Shown here in pieces: positions 44,077-55,222 of a stretch of 64,000 bases of DNA. The notes below the pieces were generated by a model that saw nothing but the letters and a program-made list of their open reading frames with translations, ran no database searches and was not told where the DNA came from. Each line of letters starts with the position of its first letter. Position 1 is the first letter of the stretch. Source of the stretch: Nothophaeocryptopus gaeumannii. Taxonomy: Eukaryota; Ascomycota; Dothideomycetes; Mycosphaerellales; Mycosphaerellaceae. The DNA lies in the NCBI GenBank assembly GCA_031771865.1, contig JASISA010000040.1:1178001-1242000 (forward strand), read 5' to 3'. Position numbers and translations under genes: made by a program.

Positions 44077-45417
44077 TCGCGCGGAGAGAAGGGGGAAAAG
44101 GACAACGCAAGCCTACCGACTTGCTACGACGTAGCTCTGCTGAGCAAAGGACATACAGGACGAAGATGGAAAAGCAAGATTTTGAGCAAGAATTCAAGAA
44201 TTATTTGTTGATGTTTGTGACTGTCATTACGGGCATGATTGTCTATATGGGTTTTAACGGCTTTTTTGATTTTGAACATGGGCAAGGGCAATGCATCGGG
44301 AATCGGTGCATGGAATGGGAAAGGCAAGGGAAACGTTCCAGGAAGGTGGAATATCGACAACTCGACAGTGTTTCAACTTAGCTTACCTTGTGTTAGTATC
44401 GCGCGTGGGAGATGCGGCTAATGCTAAATATGTTTATTTGAGAAACATCTTCATGATCCTTAGGTTGTTGTGTGGTGTCGATTGGTCATCATTCGCTGTC
44501 GGCCTCGAGCTGTTCGTTCGACTTATCACCAATGTTGGGACTCGCGCGGGAATGCTCGTGGTGGTCCTGTCTGTACTGACCTTTTGAGTTGAGAGTGGCT
44601 GTAGGGCGACAAATCTGTATTGTCGTTTTTCTTCTTTTTGGTTCCGGCCTTTTTTGCGTTTGGGTCTGTCGTCCTTGTGCTTGTTGAATGCCACGATTCA
44701 CCGGTTGCTTCGAAAGAGAAACCAGACATGGGCCATGTCTTTTGCAATCCTTGTTTGCACAGAGACTTCGCCTTTGTCTTCAAGCAGCTGCGTAATCGAC
44801 GCCATCTGTATTGTTTGGTTTGGCAATCAGCGTTGATTATTCCCATCGCAGGAAAAATTTTCCCTCTGCACTCGCCATGGTATTTGATTTTGTTGTTGTT
44901 GGTGGAAAAGGGTGTTTGCTGTTTTCTGATATCAGTCCTGGGAAAGATCTTTTGGATTGTGTCGTGCTCCGTAGTTGGGCGTTTGCGACGCTTTGAATAA
45001 TTCGTCATCATCTGATGGGCTTGATATGACGGGAATACTCGAGACATATTTCTAGGCTTCGGCTCTGCTCCTTGTACGCGCACCCGGTCTGGATCAGCTT
45101 CACGATTATACGCCGAGCGGGTTGGGGAATGCTCTCTCCCGGGAGAGAGCAAAGGCGAGTGTCTGGCGAGGATCATTGTGATGATGTTGTCTGTATCAGA
45201 AGCTCTGCAAGCGTGGGTTGATTGGCTTTGTTAGTCCTGCCCTTGGAGCAAATCGACCTAAAACAAATCTTCTCACATCGTCATTTCGTTCTTGAGGTGC
45301 TGTTCTCGTATTTGGCTAATACTTCCAACGCTGTACTGTACAAGTTTTCCCCAAAAATGCTTCCGTTTCGGCTCTTCGCTCTTTTCATTCTCAGTCTAAC
45401 ATTTGATTCGCCATACC
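44077..45417. other. Convergent intergenic region
   Basis: These 1.3 kb hold the 3' ends of the chitin synthase and the DUF2237 gene. Open frames are AT-rich and low in complexity (TTTTTCTTCTTTTTGG runs), with no domain. Confidence 0.5.
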
Positions 45418-46051
45418 TTACCCTCTGCTCCCACTTGTCCCCGTAACCTGTCCACTTTTACTCTGATTCTTCCCTGCTCCCGGCGCAAGCGGTAAGTCGT
45501 AGCTTGAGATCTCATGATGCTCCTTCGCGACACTCGAGTGTACTGATTCTGGGTTATGGTGGCCCATCTGTCTGTTGGATGAGGCAGCGGCTTCTCCCTC
45601 GGCGGCATAGGCTTTGAGGTCTTTGTAGGATACTGTGTCGAGGGCTTTCTCGTGGGTGGCGTGGAGGGCGACGCGGGGCACGGCGGATTTGCTCAGCTAT
45701 TGCGAGTGAGACCTGTCAGTATGGACAGCATTCTCCGGTGAGAGGTGAGGAATATGATCTTACGGTTCCATCCTGCGCCGCCTTGAAAGCCTCTAACCAC
45801 CTCCCTGCGCACAAACACCATTTCTGCCCGGGCTGCACTCCGACATCCTTCAGGTTGTTTCCCTTGCTCGCTGTGAAGTCTAGGAATTCGGATGTGACGG
45901 TTGCTGCTACTGAATGATTCCCGGGGTCATCTGAACCTGTCCGGCAGTATCCATCTTTGTAGAAGCCTGTTCCCTTCGCGAAAAGTGCCAGGCGGCCACC
46001 GGCGACGGAGTTGTTCTCCATTGTGGGTTTTGTTGAGGTTTGGGGATTCAT
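45418..46051 (-). CDS. DUF2237 family protein
   Basis: Exon 1 (46051-45764) and exon 2 (45696-45418), with a 67-nt GTAAGA..TAG intron in phase 0, give 188 residues. The family core is clear: GTGFYKDGYCRTGSDDPGNH, VTSEFLDFTASKGNNL, then VGVQPGQKWCLCAGRWLEAF. Exon 2 continues SAVPRVALHATHEKALDTVS and YKDLKAY. DUF2237 proteins are small, widespread in bacteria and fungi, and have no established reaction. The conserved Cys and His residues suggest a metal or thiol site, which is inference. A fungal Ser/Gly-rich tail of about 45 residues follows. Confidence 0.85.
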
Positions 46052-47089
46052 CTTAGGCGGTAACGGATGCGGATGCGGTCGGTTATGAAGGGTTGATGTC
46101 GTACGTACTTAGGATGAAATGTATCGCAGTGAGGTTTAGGTCGGGCTGGGTAGTCGCGTGTAGACGGATGTGTCTTGCAGGCACGGAGCTCCAATAACGA
46201 AGTTGAAGTTTCCTTTGACAATGCAGATCCTCGAAAGGTACGTCAAGATGCATTCTCCTCATCATCGCAATAATGGCCGGCGATGAACCGCTGACATCAC
46301 CATTACCCGTGAGAAGACATCCAGGAACAGGTCTAGCGCTTGCCCCAGAATCTCCGCTTTGGGAAGCCGCCTAGGGTGGCACGGTGGCTGTCTCCAGGTG
46401 AACTAAGCTGCTTCAGCGAATCATTGACGTAGAGGTCCACTGCGAGATGGTGTAACAGTCAGGATCTTAAGACGTTTTGAGATGCTTCAATTGTTTAAAA
46501 TTGTGCTGCTTGCGAGTTGTGCGTGATAGCACCTTCGTTGTGGTATATTCGATTCGGTGATGGGGTACGAAAGGCAGACCAGAATGCGGTAGTAAAGAGG
46601 CGAAAGGTATCTGTGTGTACTGGTGGTCCATTAATGGCATAGGCGTGGTCATAAGAGCCGTAGAGGCTATTGATGTTTCCCGGTCAGCCCGCCAAGACAC
46701 AGTCCACAGCCCGGCAACGATCCCCCGATTTTCAGGCAACTTTCACACACCTCACCGCCTTCCACCACTTCTACACGCTCACCTCCCACTTCCATCGATC
46801 ACATGTCTTCCATCGTACGGACATTGAATAGTGTATACATGCGGGCTACGTCTCAAGCAGGCAATGAAATGCAGGAACGCATATGTGGAGGCAAGACGGC
46901 GCTTTTGCTGCCTTGTTTATGCATTGTCTGGGTGGGTCCGCTCACTATTCGTCACCAGCATGACGCAAAGCGCCTCCTACCACGCGGAGAGCTACAGACA
47001 AACCGAGAAGGTAGGATATAGCTTATCCCTCTTGATCGAGCCTGTGTCTTCACAACACGAGTCAGATTCACTACACAGGTTCGGGCAAC
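46052..47089. other. Divergent intergenic region
   Basis: About 1 kb separates the DUF2237 gene from the plus-strand repetitive protein. Short frames only; no repeat or RNA gene was seen. Confidence 0.5.
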
Positions 47090-49309
47090 ATGTCACTTCC
47101 ATCCGACCACTCGACGACCCTCCCCGCGGGCAGCCAAGACGCCAACATCGAAGGCACCTTCGCCGCACGTCCTGGAGCGAAGGATGCTCTTCCAGCAGGA
47201 GTCCAGCCTTCAAACGATGACTCTGCCTCAGCTACATTCGTCGATTCGACCAACAAGCCGCAGTCTACGAGCGAATCGGTGAAGGAGAGTCTTGACTCGC
47301 TCTCCCAAAAAGCACCAACGACCCAGTCCATCACCGAGCAGCTGCCTACCGCACAGGGTACTGCTGATGCAATAAAGCAAGGTGCCAGCTCATTGCTGGC
47401 CGGTATTAGAGGCCTGGCCGTTGGAGCCACGAATGTCACGCAAGACAATGCCGCCGAGACACATCCAGAGAGCGCCAAGGCTCGCCATGTCGACGACTTC
47501 CATATCCCAGGCGCGTTCGAGGAAGAGACGACAGATCAAGAAGACAGAGAAGCTGTGAAGAGTGGGCTGCAGTCTGCATACAACACAGTGCCAAGCACAC
47601 AGGATGTCAAGGAGTCAGTCCCGGAACGCGTACGGAAAACTGCTCAATCGGCCTACGACTCCACACCAAGCACACAGGATGTGAAGAACACTTTGCCGAG
47701 CACACAATCTGCCAAGCAGTTGCTGCCAGACCTGCCAGCATCGCCGACCGTAGGCACAACGAGAAGCATTCCAGAGAGCATCTATGGCACCAACAGGACT
47801 GCCGACACTTCTCCGAACCAGCTTGCTGGCCAAGTGCCGCTTGAGTCAAGAGGCGTACCACAGATCGTAGCCGACAGCCAGAAGAGAGCCGATGTAGGAC
47901 CTGAAGCATCCGCCAACCGTGGTGCGATTGTGGACAAGCAGCTCATGGAGCAAGAGCTCAAGCGAGAAGTCCCAGAGGAGCCAGCCACTAACAGCAACAC
48001 CGGTCTCAACGCGCTCACTGGTAATACGAACATATCCGATGCCGTGGCGGGTGGCCTTGCGTCTGCTGGCGCTGCTGCAGCAGGTGCTGCTACTTATGCA
48101 CGCAACAAGACGCATGAGGCGACTGGAACTGATCCAGTGTCTGTTCTTCCGGAATCTGCTCAAAGATCTATTGATGGCCCCAGTCAATCGAGTGGTCAGA
48201 ATACCTCTTCAAACATCTCCGGTGCTGTAGCTGGAGGTCTCGCATCCACAGGCGCTGCGACTGCTTCCGCTGCAACACAGAAATCGCATGAAACGACTGG
48301 CACCGACCCAGTTTCTGTACTGCCTGAGTCTGCACAGAGATCTATCGACGGCACCAGTCACACAAGTGGCCAGAACACTTCGTCAAGCCCTGGCTCCGGC
48401 GGTGTGCCACAGGTAGTGGCTGATAGTCAAAGACAAGCAGGAGTTGGCCCGGAAGCTGCTGCCAACCCACTAGCTGTTCAGGAGAAGAAGCAAGTCGAGG
48501 GAGAACTGCAATCGGAGGTGCCGAGGGAGCCTGCTACTAGCAGCAACAGTCTCGCTGGCTCAGTTGCTCCAGCATTGTCCGGTGCTGCTGCATCAGCTGG
48601 TGGAGCGGCGTTGGGAGCAGCTGCGTATGCTCGTCAGAAGACACACGAGGTTACTGGTACCGATCCTGTCTCCGTACTCCCTGAGTCCGCACAGCGATCG
48701 ATCGATCAGAGGACTGCGGCACCACAGGGCGACATCTCTTCAGCCGACAGACCACTGCATGCTGGCGCGGCACCTGGCATCCCGCTCAACTCGGTTGAGA
48801 GCTCCGCTGCGCCCGACGTGAGCTACGAGCATCGGCCCAAGACTCTCCCGCAGTCCGAGATTGCTGCTCGTGAGCAGGAGAGGGGCTTGCCCACAGGTAT
48901 CGCGCCCGCGTCTGTTCCGTCATCTGGCTCGGAGAGCCTGGCGGCAGGAAGACTGCCTCAAGGCGGTCTGCAATTCCCAACGTCAAGCACTTTCAACAGT
49001 ACGCCTGCGAACGCCAATACATTCCCGCGTGTCGTCGACCCTGTGCTTCCGGCTGACGCTCCAGCCCTGAACTCTCTCAATTCTCCGGACCTGCATTCTG
49101 GTGTTCACAATGGCGTTGTGGGCTCAGGATCGTTGAGACCAAATGATGTTCCTCAGGGTGGTCTGCAATTCCCACATGCGCATGACACGCAGCGTGACGC
49201 TGGTTCTGGACAGGTCTCGCACATTTCGTCTGTGGCATACGACGCCACCTCTGGCGGTGTGCACAACGGCGTCGTTGGTACTGGCGCAAGGAGGGACCAA
49301 GACCGATAA
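47090..49309 (+). CDS. Disordered, internally repetitive Ser/Thr/Ala-rich protein
   Basis: A single exon of 739 residues with very low hydrophobicity outside short Ala/Gly runs. Repeats are obvious. TGTDPVSVLPESAQRSID occurs three times at about residues 348, 407 and 524. A longer unit (GVPQ.VADSQ, then VGPEA.AN and later EVP.EPAT.SN) occurs twice. STQ-type heptads (PSTQDVKES, PSTQDVKNT, PSTQSAKQ) occur near 170-215, and GGLQFP and GVHNGVVG.G twice each near the end. The GGLAS-AGAAAAGAA-YARxKTHE blocks could form amphipathic helices, as in LEA-type stress proteins. There is no signal peptide. I know no defined function; a desiccation or stress role is a guess. Confidence 0.8.
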   Translation: MSLPSDHSTTLPAGSQDANIEGTFAARPGAKDALPAGVQPSNDDSASATFVDSTNKPQSTSESVKESLDSLSQKAPTTQSITEQLPTAQGTADAIKQGASSLLAGIRGLAVGATNVTQDNAAETHPESAKARHVDDFHIPGAFEEETTDQEDREAVKSGLQSAYNTVPSTQDVKESVPERVRKTAQSAYDSTPSTQDVKNTLPSTQSAKQLLPDLPASPTVGTTRSIPESIYGTNRTADTSPNQLAGQVPLESRGVPQIVADSQKRADVGPEASANRGAIVDKQLMEQELKREVPEEPATNSNTGLNALTGNTNISDAVAGGLASAGAAAAGAATYARNKTHEATGTDPVSVLPESAQRSIDGPSQSSGQNTSSNISGAVAGGLASTGAATASAATQKSHETTGTDPVSVLPESAQRSIDGTSHTSGQNTSSSPGSGGVPQVVADSQRQAGVGPEAAANPLAVQEKKQVEGELQSEVPREPATSSNSLAGSVAPALSGAAASAGGAALGAAAYARQKTHEVTGTDPVSVLPESAQRSIDQRTAAPQGDISSADRPLHAGAAPGIPLNSVESSAAPDVSYEHRPKTLPQSEIAAREQERGLPTGIAPASVPSSGSESLAAGRLPQGGLQFPTSSTFNSTPANANTFPRVVDPVLPADAPALNSLNSPDLHSGVHNGVVGSGSLRPNDVPQGGLQFPHAHDTQRDAGSGQVSHISSVAYDATSGGVHNGVVGTGARRDQDR

Positions 49310-49460
49310 GTACTTTGAAGATACTGTACAACTACTAAGCTATTGCTATTTGATCTCAAATGCTGTCCTGCCTTTACTTTCGCTCCTTAAGATGGCCGGG
49401 TATGACGTTTAATTGGTACATACCTGCTTTGGCGGGAAGCCGGAATATTTGCAGTTACAC

Positions 49461-49801
49461 CTAAACCTCGCTATTAGCCTTCTCCTTTACGCTATTGAGA
49501 CGTTTTGCGATCGCATACTTATGTCTATAACGTCCAGTAGTACTTGAAACACATTCCTTCGGCCATCCATTATTGTCGTTGCCTGTACACGTGTCGGGAC
49601 AATAATCACTCTTCTTATTCGTACGGGTAACCTATAACAGAAGAGCGACTTAGCATGTCCTACGTCTTTACACACTCCCGGCAACTTACGCAACAATGGC
49701 TTCCATCTGAGTTCTTGCATTGCCACCAGCCCTTTGCAAGAAGCTTGTGCTGTAATAGTAAGAGCTAGGAGGGCCGCGAGCGAAGAGATGAGCTTGACCA
49801 T
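49461..49801 (-). CDS. Candidate small secreted cysteine-containing protein
   Basis: ATG 49801 opens a clear signal peptide (MVKLISSLAALLALTITAQA, then SC). Removing a 44-nt intron (49632-49675, GTGTGT..TGCTAAG..TATAG) gives 98 residues ending at 49461. That model has four cysteines after the signal (ASCKG, DYCPD, DTCTG, KECVS), an even number suiting two disulfides. The unspliced frame reads to 49487 and has three. A better donor, GTAAGT, lies upstream at about 49692 but breaks the frame soon after. Size and secretion signal fit effector-like proteins. No known family was recognised. Part of its sequence recurs in a local duplication at about 50026-50046. Confidence 0.5.
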
Positions 49802-49914
49802 GATTGCAGGCAACAGATGATGTAAAAGTTGAATGTCGGAGATCGAAAGTTGCGATTGGGCGTACGACAGTTACGTAGATGCTATACTTCTAGATTGTTG
49901 ATAAGGCTGGTCTC

Positions 49915-49978
49915 TTATTAGTACGAGGATTCGGGAACTGAAGGTCTAAATGTTCGGGCAAATTGGTTGCGGTATAAG
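49915..49978 (+). repeat. Local duplication, unit A
   Basis: TATTAGTACGAGGATTCGGG and the following AACTGAAGGTCTAAAT, then TTCGGGCAA and GGTTGCGGTAT, recur with small changes at 50047-50116. The order and spacing are kept apart from a few-base insertion. Confidence 0.7.
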
Positions 49979-50025
49979 GTCGGGCAGTAGCCTGATCTAG
50001 TTGCTATACTCTATCTCCGTAGACT

Positions 50026-50116
50026 CGGCAACAGTGGCTTCCATCCCTATTAGTGAGACTTCGGGAACCGAAAGGCTAAATAGAACTATTCGGGCAAGCT
50101 AGTTGCGGTATGTGTA
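50026..50116 (+). repeat. Local duplication, unit B
   Basis: This matches unit A. It also begins with CGGCAACAGTGGCTTCCATC, a near copy of the coding sequence at about 49678-49708 in the small secreted gene. The duplicated tract therefore joined a gene fragment with its upstream flank. Confidence 0.65.
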
Positions 50117-50258
50117 GGCAAGTGGAGGATGCTCCTGATCGCAAACCAGGAGCGGTACCTGCGTATGGACGGCGGCTAGTTCTTCTCTACTGGAAATCAT
50201 CTAGTCGGTAAGGGTGTCTTCCGGAATTTGATGGGTCTATCCTGACAGTTTTGTAGGG

Positions 50259-50912
50259 ATGCTGCTGCCGATGCTGCATCTAGATCAAGCAGGTTTCGGC
50301 ATCGACATTGCAACCGTCTCAGGACATCCGGTCAAGTTCGAAATATGGTCTCTCCCAAAAAACGACGATGCGGTCAAGCAGATCTTCCAGAAGTACACGC
50401 GAGAAGCTCAGGAAGCCCCTCAATCTCGAGGGTGTATGGGGTCAGGGCTTCACAAAAGATAATTCGTACATCGGCGTCTCCATTCCGGAGGTCACGGGGT
50501 CATGAACAATGTCCCTCAATCCAAGACGGTTGGGGACATCCTGAGGTGGGCCGACGCCAACCAGAGATAATTTATCACGCTCTGCCACGGGCCAGCCAGT
50601 ATGCTGGCGGTGGACGTTGGCAAGCCGGAGGGAAGCAAGTTCACTTACGAGGGGTACAAGATCAGTGTCTTCCCGGACACCTCGGACAATGGCGCCAACG
50701 TAGACATTGGGTATGTTCCAGGTAAGATGCCTTGGCTGGTGGGTGAGGAGCTTCGGAAGCGTGGTGTCATTCCAGTCGACAGCGCCATCACGGGGGATAC
50801 ACATCGCGATCGCTACGTTTTGACAAGAGATTCTCCTCTGGCGTCGAATGATCTGGGTAAGTTAGCTGCCAACACGCTGCTGAAGACGTCGCCACACGTT
50901 CGTAGTGGCTAG
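50259..50912 (+). pseudogene. Hsp31/HchA-like (DJ-1 superfamily) gene remnant
   Basis: Pieces in three frames align in order with Hsp31/HchA glyoxalase-III-type proteins: LHLDQAGFGIDIATVSGHPV, then KFEIWSLPKND, then FTKDNSYIGVSIPE. A shifted frame continues GGHGVMNNVPQSKTVGDILR, then WADANQR. An in-frame TAA follows, then FITLCHGPASMLAVDVG with the nucleophilic Cys elbow. Last come GYKISVFPDTSDNGANVDIG, YVPGKMPWLVGEEL, and LTRDSPLASNDLGKLAANTL to a stop at 50912. The first roughly 80 residues are missing. At least two frameshifts and one stop make it non-functional. Intact homologues detoxify methylglyoxal. Confidence 0.75.
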
Positions 50913-51509
50913 ACCCGAGATATGTGGATAATAAGAGCAAACCAATGAAGGTGTGGATAGCAGACACGGCTGGCAAATAATGTCCCCTCGCTTCCAACAG
51001 CAACTCTCAAGGTCTGCCAGCTGGAGCATTTGTGCTATCCCAAGCCGTACAGATATACCTTGTCTGATAGGCACTAGACGTAGAAGTCGATACACCATAA
51101 ATAAGTATCGTGGTGGTTGGTCGTGAAGTCAGTGAGAGATCTGTTCACATCAAGGGAAACAAGGCTTGGCGCGGAGTCAGCTCCGCTCCGCTCCTCCTGT
51201 CCTTCCTTGCTTTCCTTGTCGTCAGCATTGCTTCTGACGTGTATTCCTTCGTACACAACTCCGTACAAGCTTCAGTCGAATTCATCAGCCCAATTGTGAT
51301 ACGATTCTGCGTGCGAGGACTCAGCTACAATGGATGTTGTCTCGCATCCATTACTGGATTGAGTTCGAGCCATGGTGAGGCTGCCTCCCACGCTGAACAT
51401 GGACCGAAGGACACGAGCAGCGACGTATTCTCATTGTGGAACCAGAGCACACGAGTGATACAGCTGCATTCGTAGGAGCCATGTCGAATACCCTGGAGAG
51501 GCCCAGCAG
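50913..51509. other. Intergenic; nothing supported
   Basis: This 597-bp stretch holds only short plus-strand frames that lack a clear start or domain. Confidence 0.4.
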
Positions 51510-52450
51510 GTGCAAATTGATGTGCAGAATCAACAACGAGCTGACCATAATTTGAGGAAGGATGCAGTCGCGGACCAGCGACGACAAGATCGTGCTCGAT
51601 TTCGGGAGACTATGTCAGTTATTCAGACGCTGGTCAGACAGGTCAATAGCGTAAACACCTGGAGACAGTGCATGGTGCCGGCCTTCTTGGACGGCTACAT
51701 TCCACGAGATGGCAAGATGTCAGCCACGGTGAAGTCCAAGGTCCAGGAGTGGCTTCTACCGCGATCCAGCTCTCATGAAGCCGACAACGACGCCATTGGA
51801 CTTATGTAGCGCTCTTGCAAGCTGCAGATGTTCTGAAAGCTAAGCACAAGCCGCAATACCATCTCATCACTAGCACACGACTAGCGATGAGCATGATAGA
51901 GACCCAGCTTCTGCAGTGGCTTGTCCAGTACTACCGAAGCCTCGCCAAGCCTGGGACTTGCTTCAGGACTCTACCAACCCGCATGTTCCCCAAGTTTCAT
52001 AGTCAAGCTCTGTCAAAGACACCGGCTTTTCCCACAGCATTCAGGTTCTGCTCCTTCTTAGACGCTACCTACCATATCTCATACTGGGTCTGTCTTTTGC
52101 TACTACGACAATCGAACATGGACCTTGCGAACCCCTTGTCAGCGGCGGCGATACGGCTAGACGAGTCTGCGAATCAGATGGATCTCGTTCGAGGGATCAA
52201 CGACTGCGCCGAGAACCTCTGCAAATCCATTTCCTACGTCCTGGAAACGGTCGAAGAAAGTCCAGTTTGTAGAGCTACATCCATTCGAGCTCCGACTCTG
52301 TTCAGTCGAGAGTGGTTCAATCCATCCGGACAAACAGTAAAGGCCCAGTGGTGCGATACGGTGCGAACGAAAGTCATGCAAGGTACTCCCTATCTCAACT
52401 GGGATGCACTGATGCCGTGGAGCTTCTTGAGCCTGATGTGGCTCACCTGA
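51510..52450 (+). CDS. Unassigned coding region, possibly a fungal transcription-factor-like C-terminal domain
   Basis: Two neighbouring open frames look protein-like. The first (to 51809) reads DQRRQDRARFRETMSVIQTL and VNTWRQCMVPAFLDGYIPRD. The second (about 51815-52450) reads YHLITSTRLAMSMIETQLLQ, DATYHISYWVCLLLLRQSNM, NDCAENLCKSISYVLETVEE and QTVKAQWCDTVRTKVMQGTP. The second resembles the C-terminal helical region of fungal Zn2Cys6-associated proteins (Asn/Cys before an Ile/Val-Ser-Tyr helix, then W-C). Neither begins with a good ATG, and I could not build a clean exon structure. No Zn2Cys6 cluster is present. It may be a decayed or poorly resolved gene. Confidence 0.35.
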
Positions 52451-52692
52451 GGACGTCCACTAAAGCCTACTTCATAGGCAGTCAAGACGGGGAGCTCAAC
52501 AGTGTGATTGTCGCTATACGCTATACGATGACGAGTGGCCGACCAGTCCGAGCTGAGGTCGCACCTGACTCCTATCCCTACACATGCTTTGTAAGCATGC
52601 ATATCTCCGACGCCATATCACCGCCCACCATATCGCCCTGCTCAGCGCCCCATCTGGATATCGCTACTCCAAGAGCATTTCCTCATTTCATC

Positions 52693-53385
52693 ATGACGCT
52701 GCGACCCAAAAATGACTTACCCGACACACTTGAGACTGAACATCTTCTCCTCCGCTTCGTCGACCCGAATAACGATGATGACTGCTGGAAGGTCGTTCGA
52801 ATCTACAATGATATCGCTGCAGGCCAGGGCGGGGTTACCAGAGTTGGAATCAACAGCCCTGCAGATGTTCGAAAGAAACATGAAGTCGCTGGTCCCAGAC
52901 AAGAGTTCTGCACGAAGGCTGAAACGCCTGGCAAGATCTTTCACCTCTGCTATCTGAAGCCTGGGGCTGGCAGCGGAAGTCGACAAGGCGATTTGATCGG
53001 CTTCATAGGTCTTTCGTTCAGGCGAGAAATGCCATTTCTGGATCTCGGCTACGGACTTTTCGCCAAATATTGGAGCAAGGGATACGCCTCCGAAGCGGGA
53101 AGAGCTGCCTTGAAGTTCTGGAGAGAAGAAGTGGGCGTCAGGGAAATCTTTGTTTGCACATTACCCGGGAATGGAAAGTCACAGAGAACAGCGGAAGGAA
53201 TTGGCTTCGTACCAGCTGGCCCTATCGACATTATTTTCGGATCAGGAGATGATGAGAAGAAGTTTGAAGGTGATGGCTACATGCTGCCCGAGATGACATG
53301 GCCGAAGGAAAAGATTGCTGTCTACCCGGCGGTTGGCGAAGAGACTGAGGAGCAGAAGAACAATGCGCTGCAAGTCAATGCGTAG
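52693..53385 (+). CDS. GNAT-family N-acetyltransferase (RimJ/RimL-like)
   Basis: ATG 52693 gives 230 residues beginning MTLRPKNDLPDTLETEHLLL, the classic RimJ-type opening TERLxLRP/RF. The same frame is open to 52312 upstream, but that part looks non-coding. Motifs are IGFIGLSFRREMPFLDLGYG, then LFAKYWSKGYASEAGRAALK with the Q/RxxGxG/A-like acetyl-CoA loop as WSKGYASEA. The C-terminal part reads IFVCTLPGNGKSQRTAEGIG. It should transfer acetyl from acetyl-CoA to an amine. The substrate is unknown. No introns or breaks are visible. Confidence 0.85.
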   Translation: MTLRPKNDLPDTLETEHLLLRFVDPNNDDDCWKVVRIYNDIAAGQGGVTRVGINSPADVRKKHEVAGPRQEFCTKAETPGKIFHLCYLKPGAGSGSRQGDLIGFIGLSFRREMPFLDLGYGLFAKYWSKGYASEAGRAALKFWREEVGVREIFVCTLPGNGKSQRTAEGIGFVPAGPIDIIFGSGDDEKKFEGDGYMLPEMTWPKEKIAVYPAVGEETEEQKNNALQVNA

Positions 53386-54905
53386 AAATGGCAGTTGATA
53401 CCTACCAGCGACCTTTTCTTCAGTGTGTCACGTTGTTCCCGGAGCCCTCTGCAATTATCTTACGAGCAATCCTTCCACATCTGAGGCAGCCGGAGACTTT
53501 AGCTGTTAGGTAAGCCACACTACATCACGAACGACTGCGCCATCCATCGTACGAGCCCTCAAAGATGGCGTCTTTAAAGCATACACAACCGGGCGAGTCG
53601 CCGTTTCGTTGAAATGTGAAGAAATGCCGCTTTACGGATCAAAAGGAGACCTCAGTTTTGTCATCGGGGTTGAACCTACTGCTTCTCGCCTCACGAGCAG
53701 GAAGACCATTCGCTCTCACGCGTTGCGTGCTTTTCGAAGAGATGAGAGACAGAAAGGAGTGGAGAATTATGAGAGTGAGTAGAGAGAAGCAGACATGACG
53801 GGTTTCTAAGAGCAGCATCACAAAGAACGGCATGAAGTGGACGCCGAGGAAGCCATGCCCTTCTTCAACAAAGGAGAGCAGATCGCGATAACCAACCTCG
53901 ACCCATTCGAATCAATGGTCATGTCCTTCGACCGAACGTAGCGATGCTTCCTATCCGCCTTTCGATATACGATAGCTTCCATTCAAATGCCCGTGACGAA
54001 GGACTCGTCCGCAGCACAACGGGCACACAGCTGGCTAGGGCATGCACTTCATAGTCCGATAGTACTGCACACGACGCTCGCCCACACCTCGGCGTACTTG
54101 GACGTCGTTACAGGATGGCAGACTTGTCGGACGAGTATTGAGCTGCAGGCTGCTTGCGTGGAGAGTGTGAATCGGGTTTTGGAAGATGGACCGACAGACG
54201 ACGTTATCGCCGCCGTGGTTCTGCAGGTTGTTGCTCGATCGGAGGAGGAGGGGAATACCGAGGCTGGGTAGGTGTCGTTTATGCTATGTGTGACGGCGGA
54301 GGTGTTGACTGAAGGGAGGCTACCGCGGACGTAATCCTCGAAAGTGAAGGTGGAGGTGATGTTGCGAGCGAAGATGGTGCCCTGGAAGACGTCATCAGTA
54401 TGTCGATGACAAAAGATCGAAAGGGGTTCGCACCTCATTGGCATTGTAAGATCTCATGATCTTCACCTCCCGATCAAAATATCAACCTCGTCTTCCATCG
54501 CCAGAAGCAGGTATTCAGCCGCGAGTTCGTACCGTCTGCGAGGAGGGCGCCGTCAATTGAAAGACTCATCCAAATCTAGCAGCAGTGGTCATCCAGATTT
54601 GGTCGATTTGCTGTGTCTCGGACGAGCACCTGCCCATGGGGGACTGGGGCAACGGCAGTACCGTCAAATCTGCCATGAAAGACAATTAGCAGGAAGGGGT
54701 TCAGACGAGTCCGATGCATACGAAAGAGAGCAGTTACATCAGGACAATAATGAGAGAGCGCCGAAGAATCACCTGCCAAAAGAGGCTTAGCTCGGGTTAC
54801 ACTTCGAAGGATCAGCCTATTACACTTGACTGCCCTGAATAGCCAGGAACGAATGCTTGGGAACTCGTGATATGCCGAGATTGAGTGCTTTCGTAATTGC
54901 AGATT
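53386..54905. other. Gene-poor stretch with a possible transcription-factor fragment
   Basis: A plus-strand frame at 53987-54271 reads SPIVLHTTLAHTSAYLDVVT and LEDGPTDDVIAAVVLQVVAR. This resembles the start of fungal-specific transcription-factor helical domains (an Ala-Thr-Leu-Ala-His-xxAYLD helix, then a TDDxIAAVxxL helix). It stands alone without continuing exons, so I take it as a fragment. The rest shows nothing. Confidence 0.35.
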
Positions 54906-55222
54906 CTAGCCGTGGTCGTGAAAGCCATAATAGCCACTAAAGTCGAGCTTTGATCTTGACTTCGCTACTACCTTATTCAGAGCCGCAAAAGGTTCGGGAA
55001 CAATCTCCTCCCTACTAGCATTACTACCACTACTTCTAATAGCACTTTTTACACTGTTTTTAACCTCTATAATACACTTATTACTACTATTCTTCAATTA
55101 ACTCGGTTTCTATAGAGATGTAGTAACTATAGTACGCTAGGAGGTCCTAGAGACCTAGTAAACTAACGAATCCACTTCCTTTAGCCCTATTACTTTCTAT
55201 TCGATTAACGATAACTATATAG

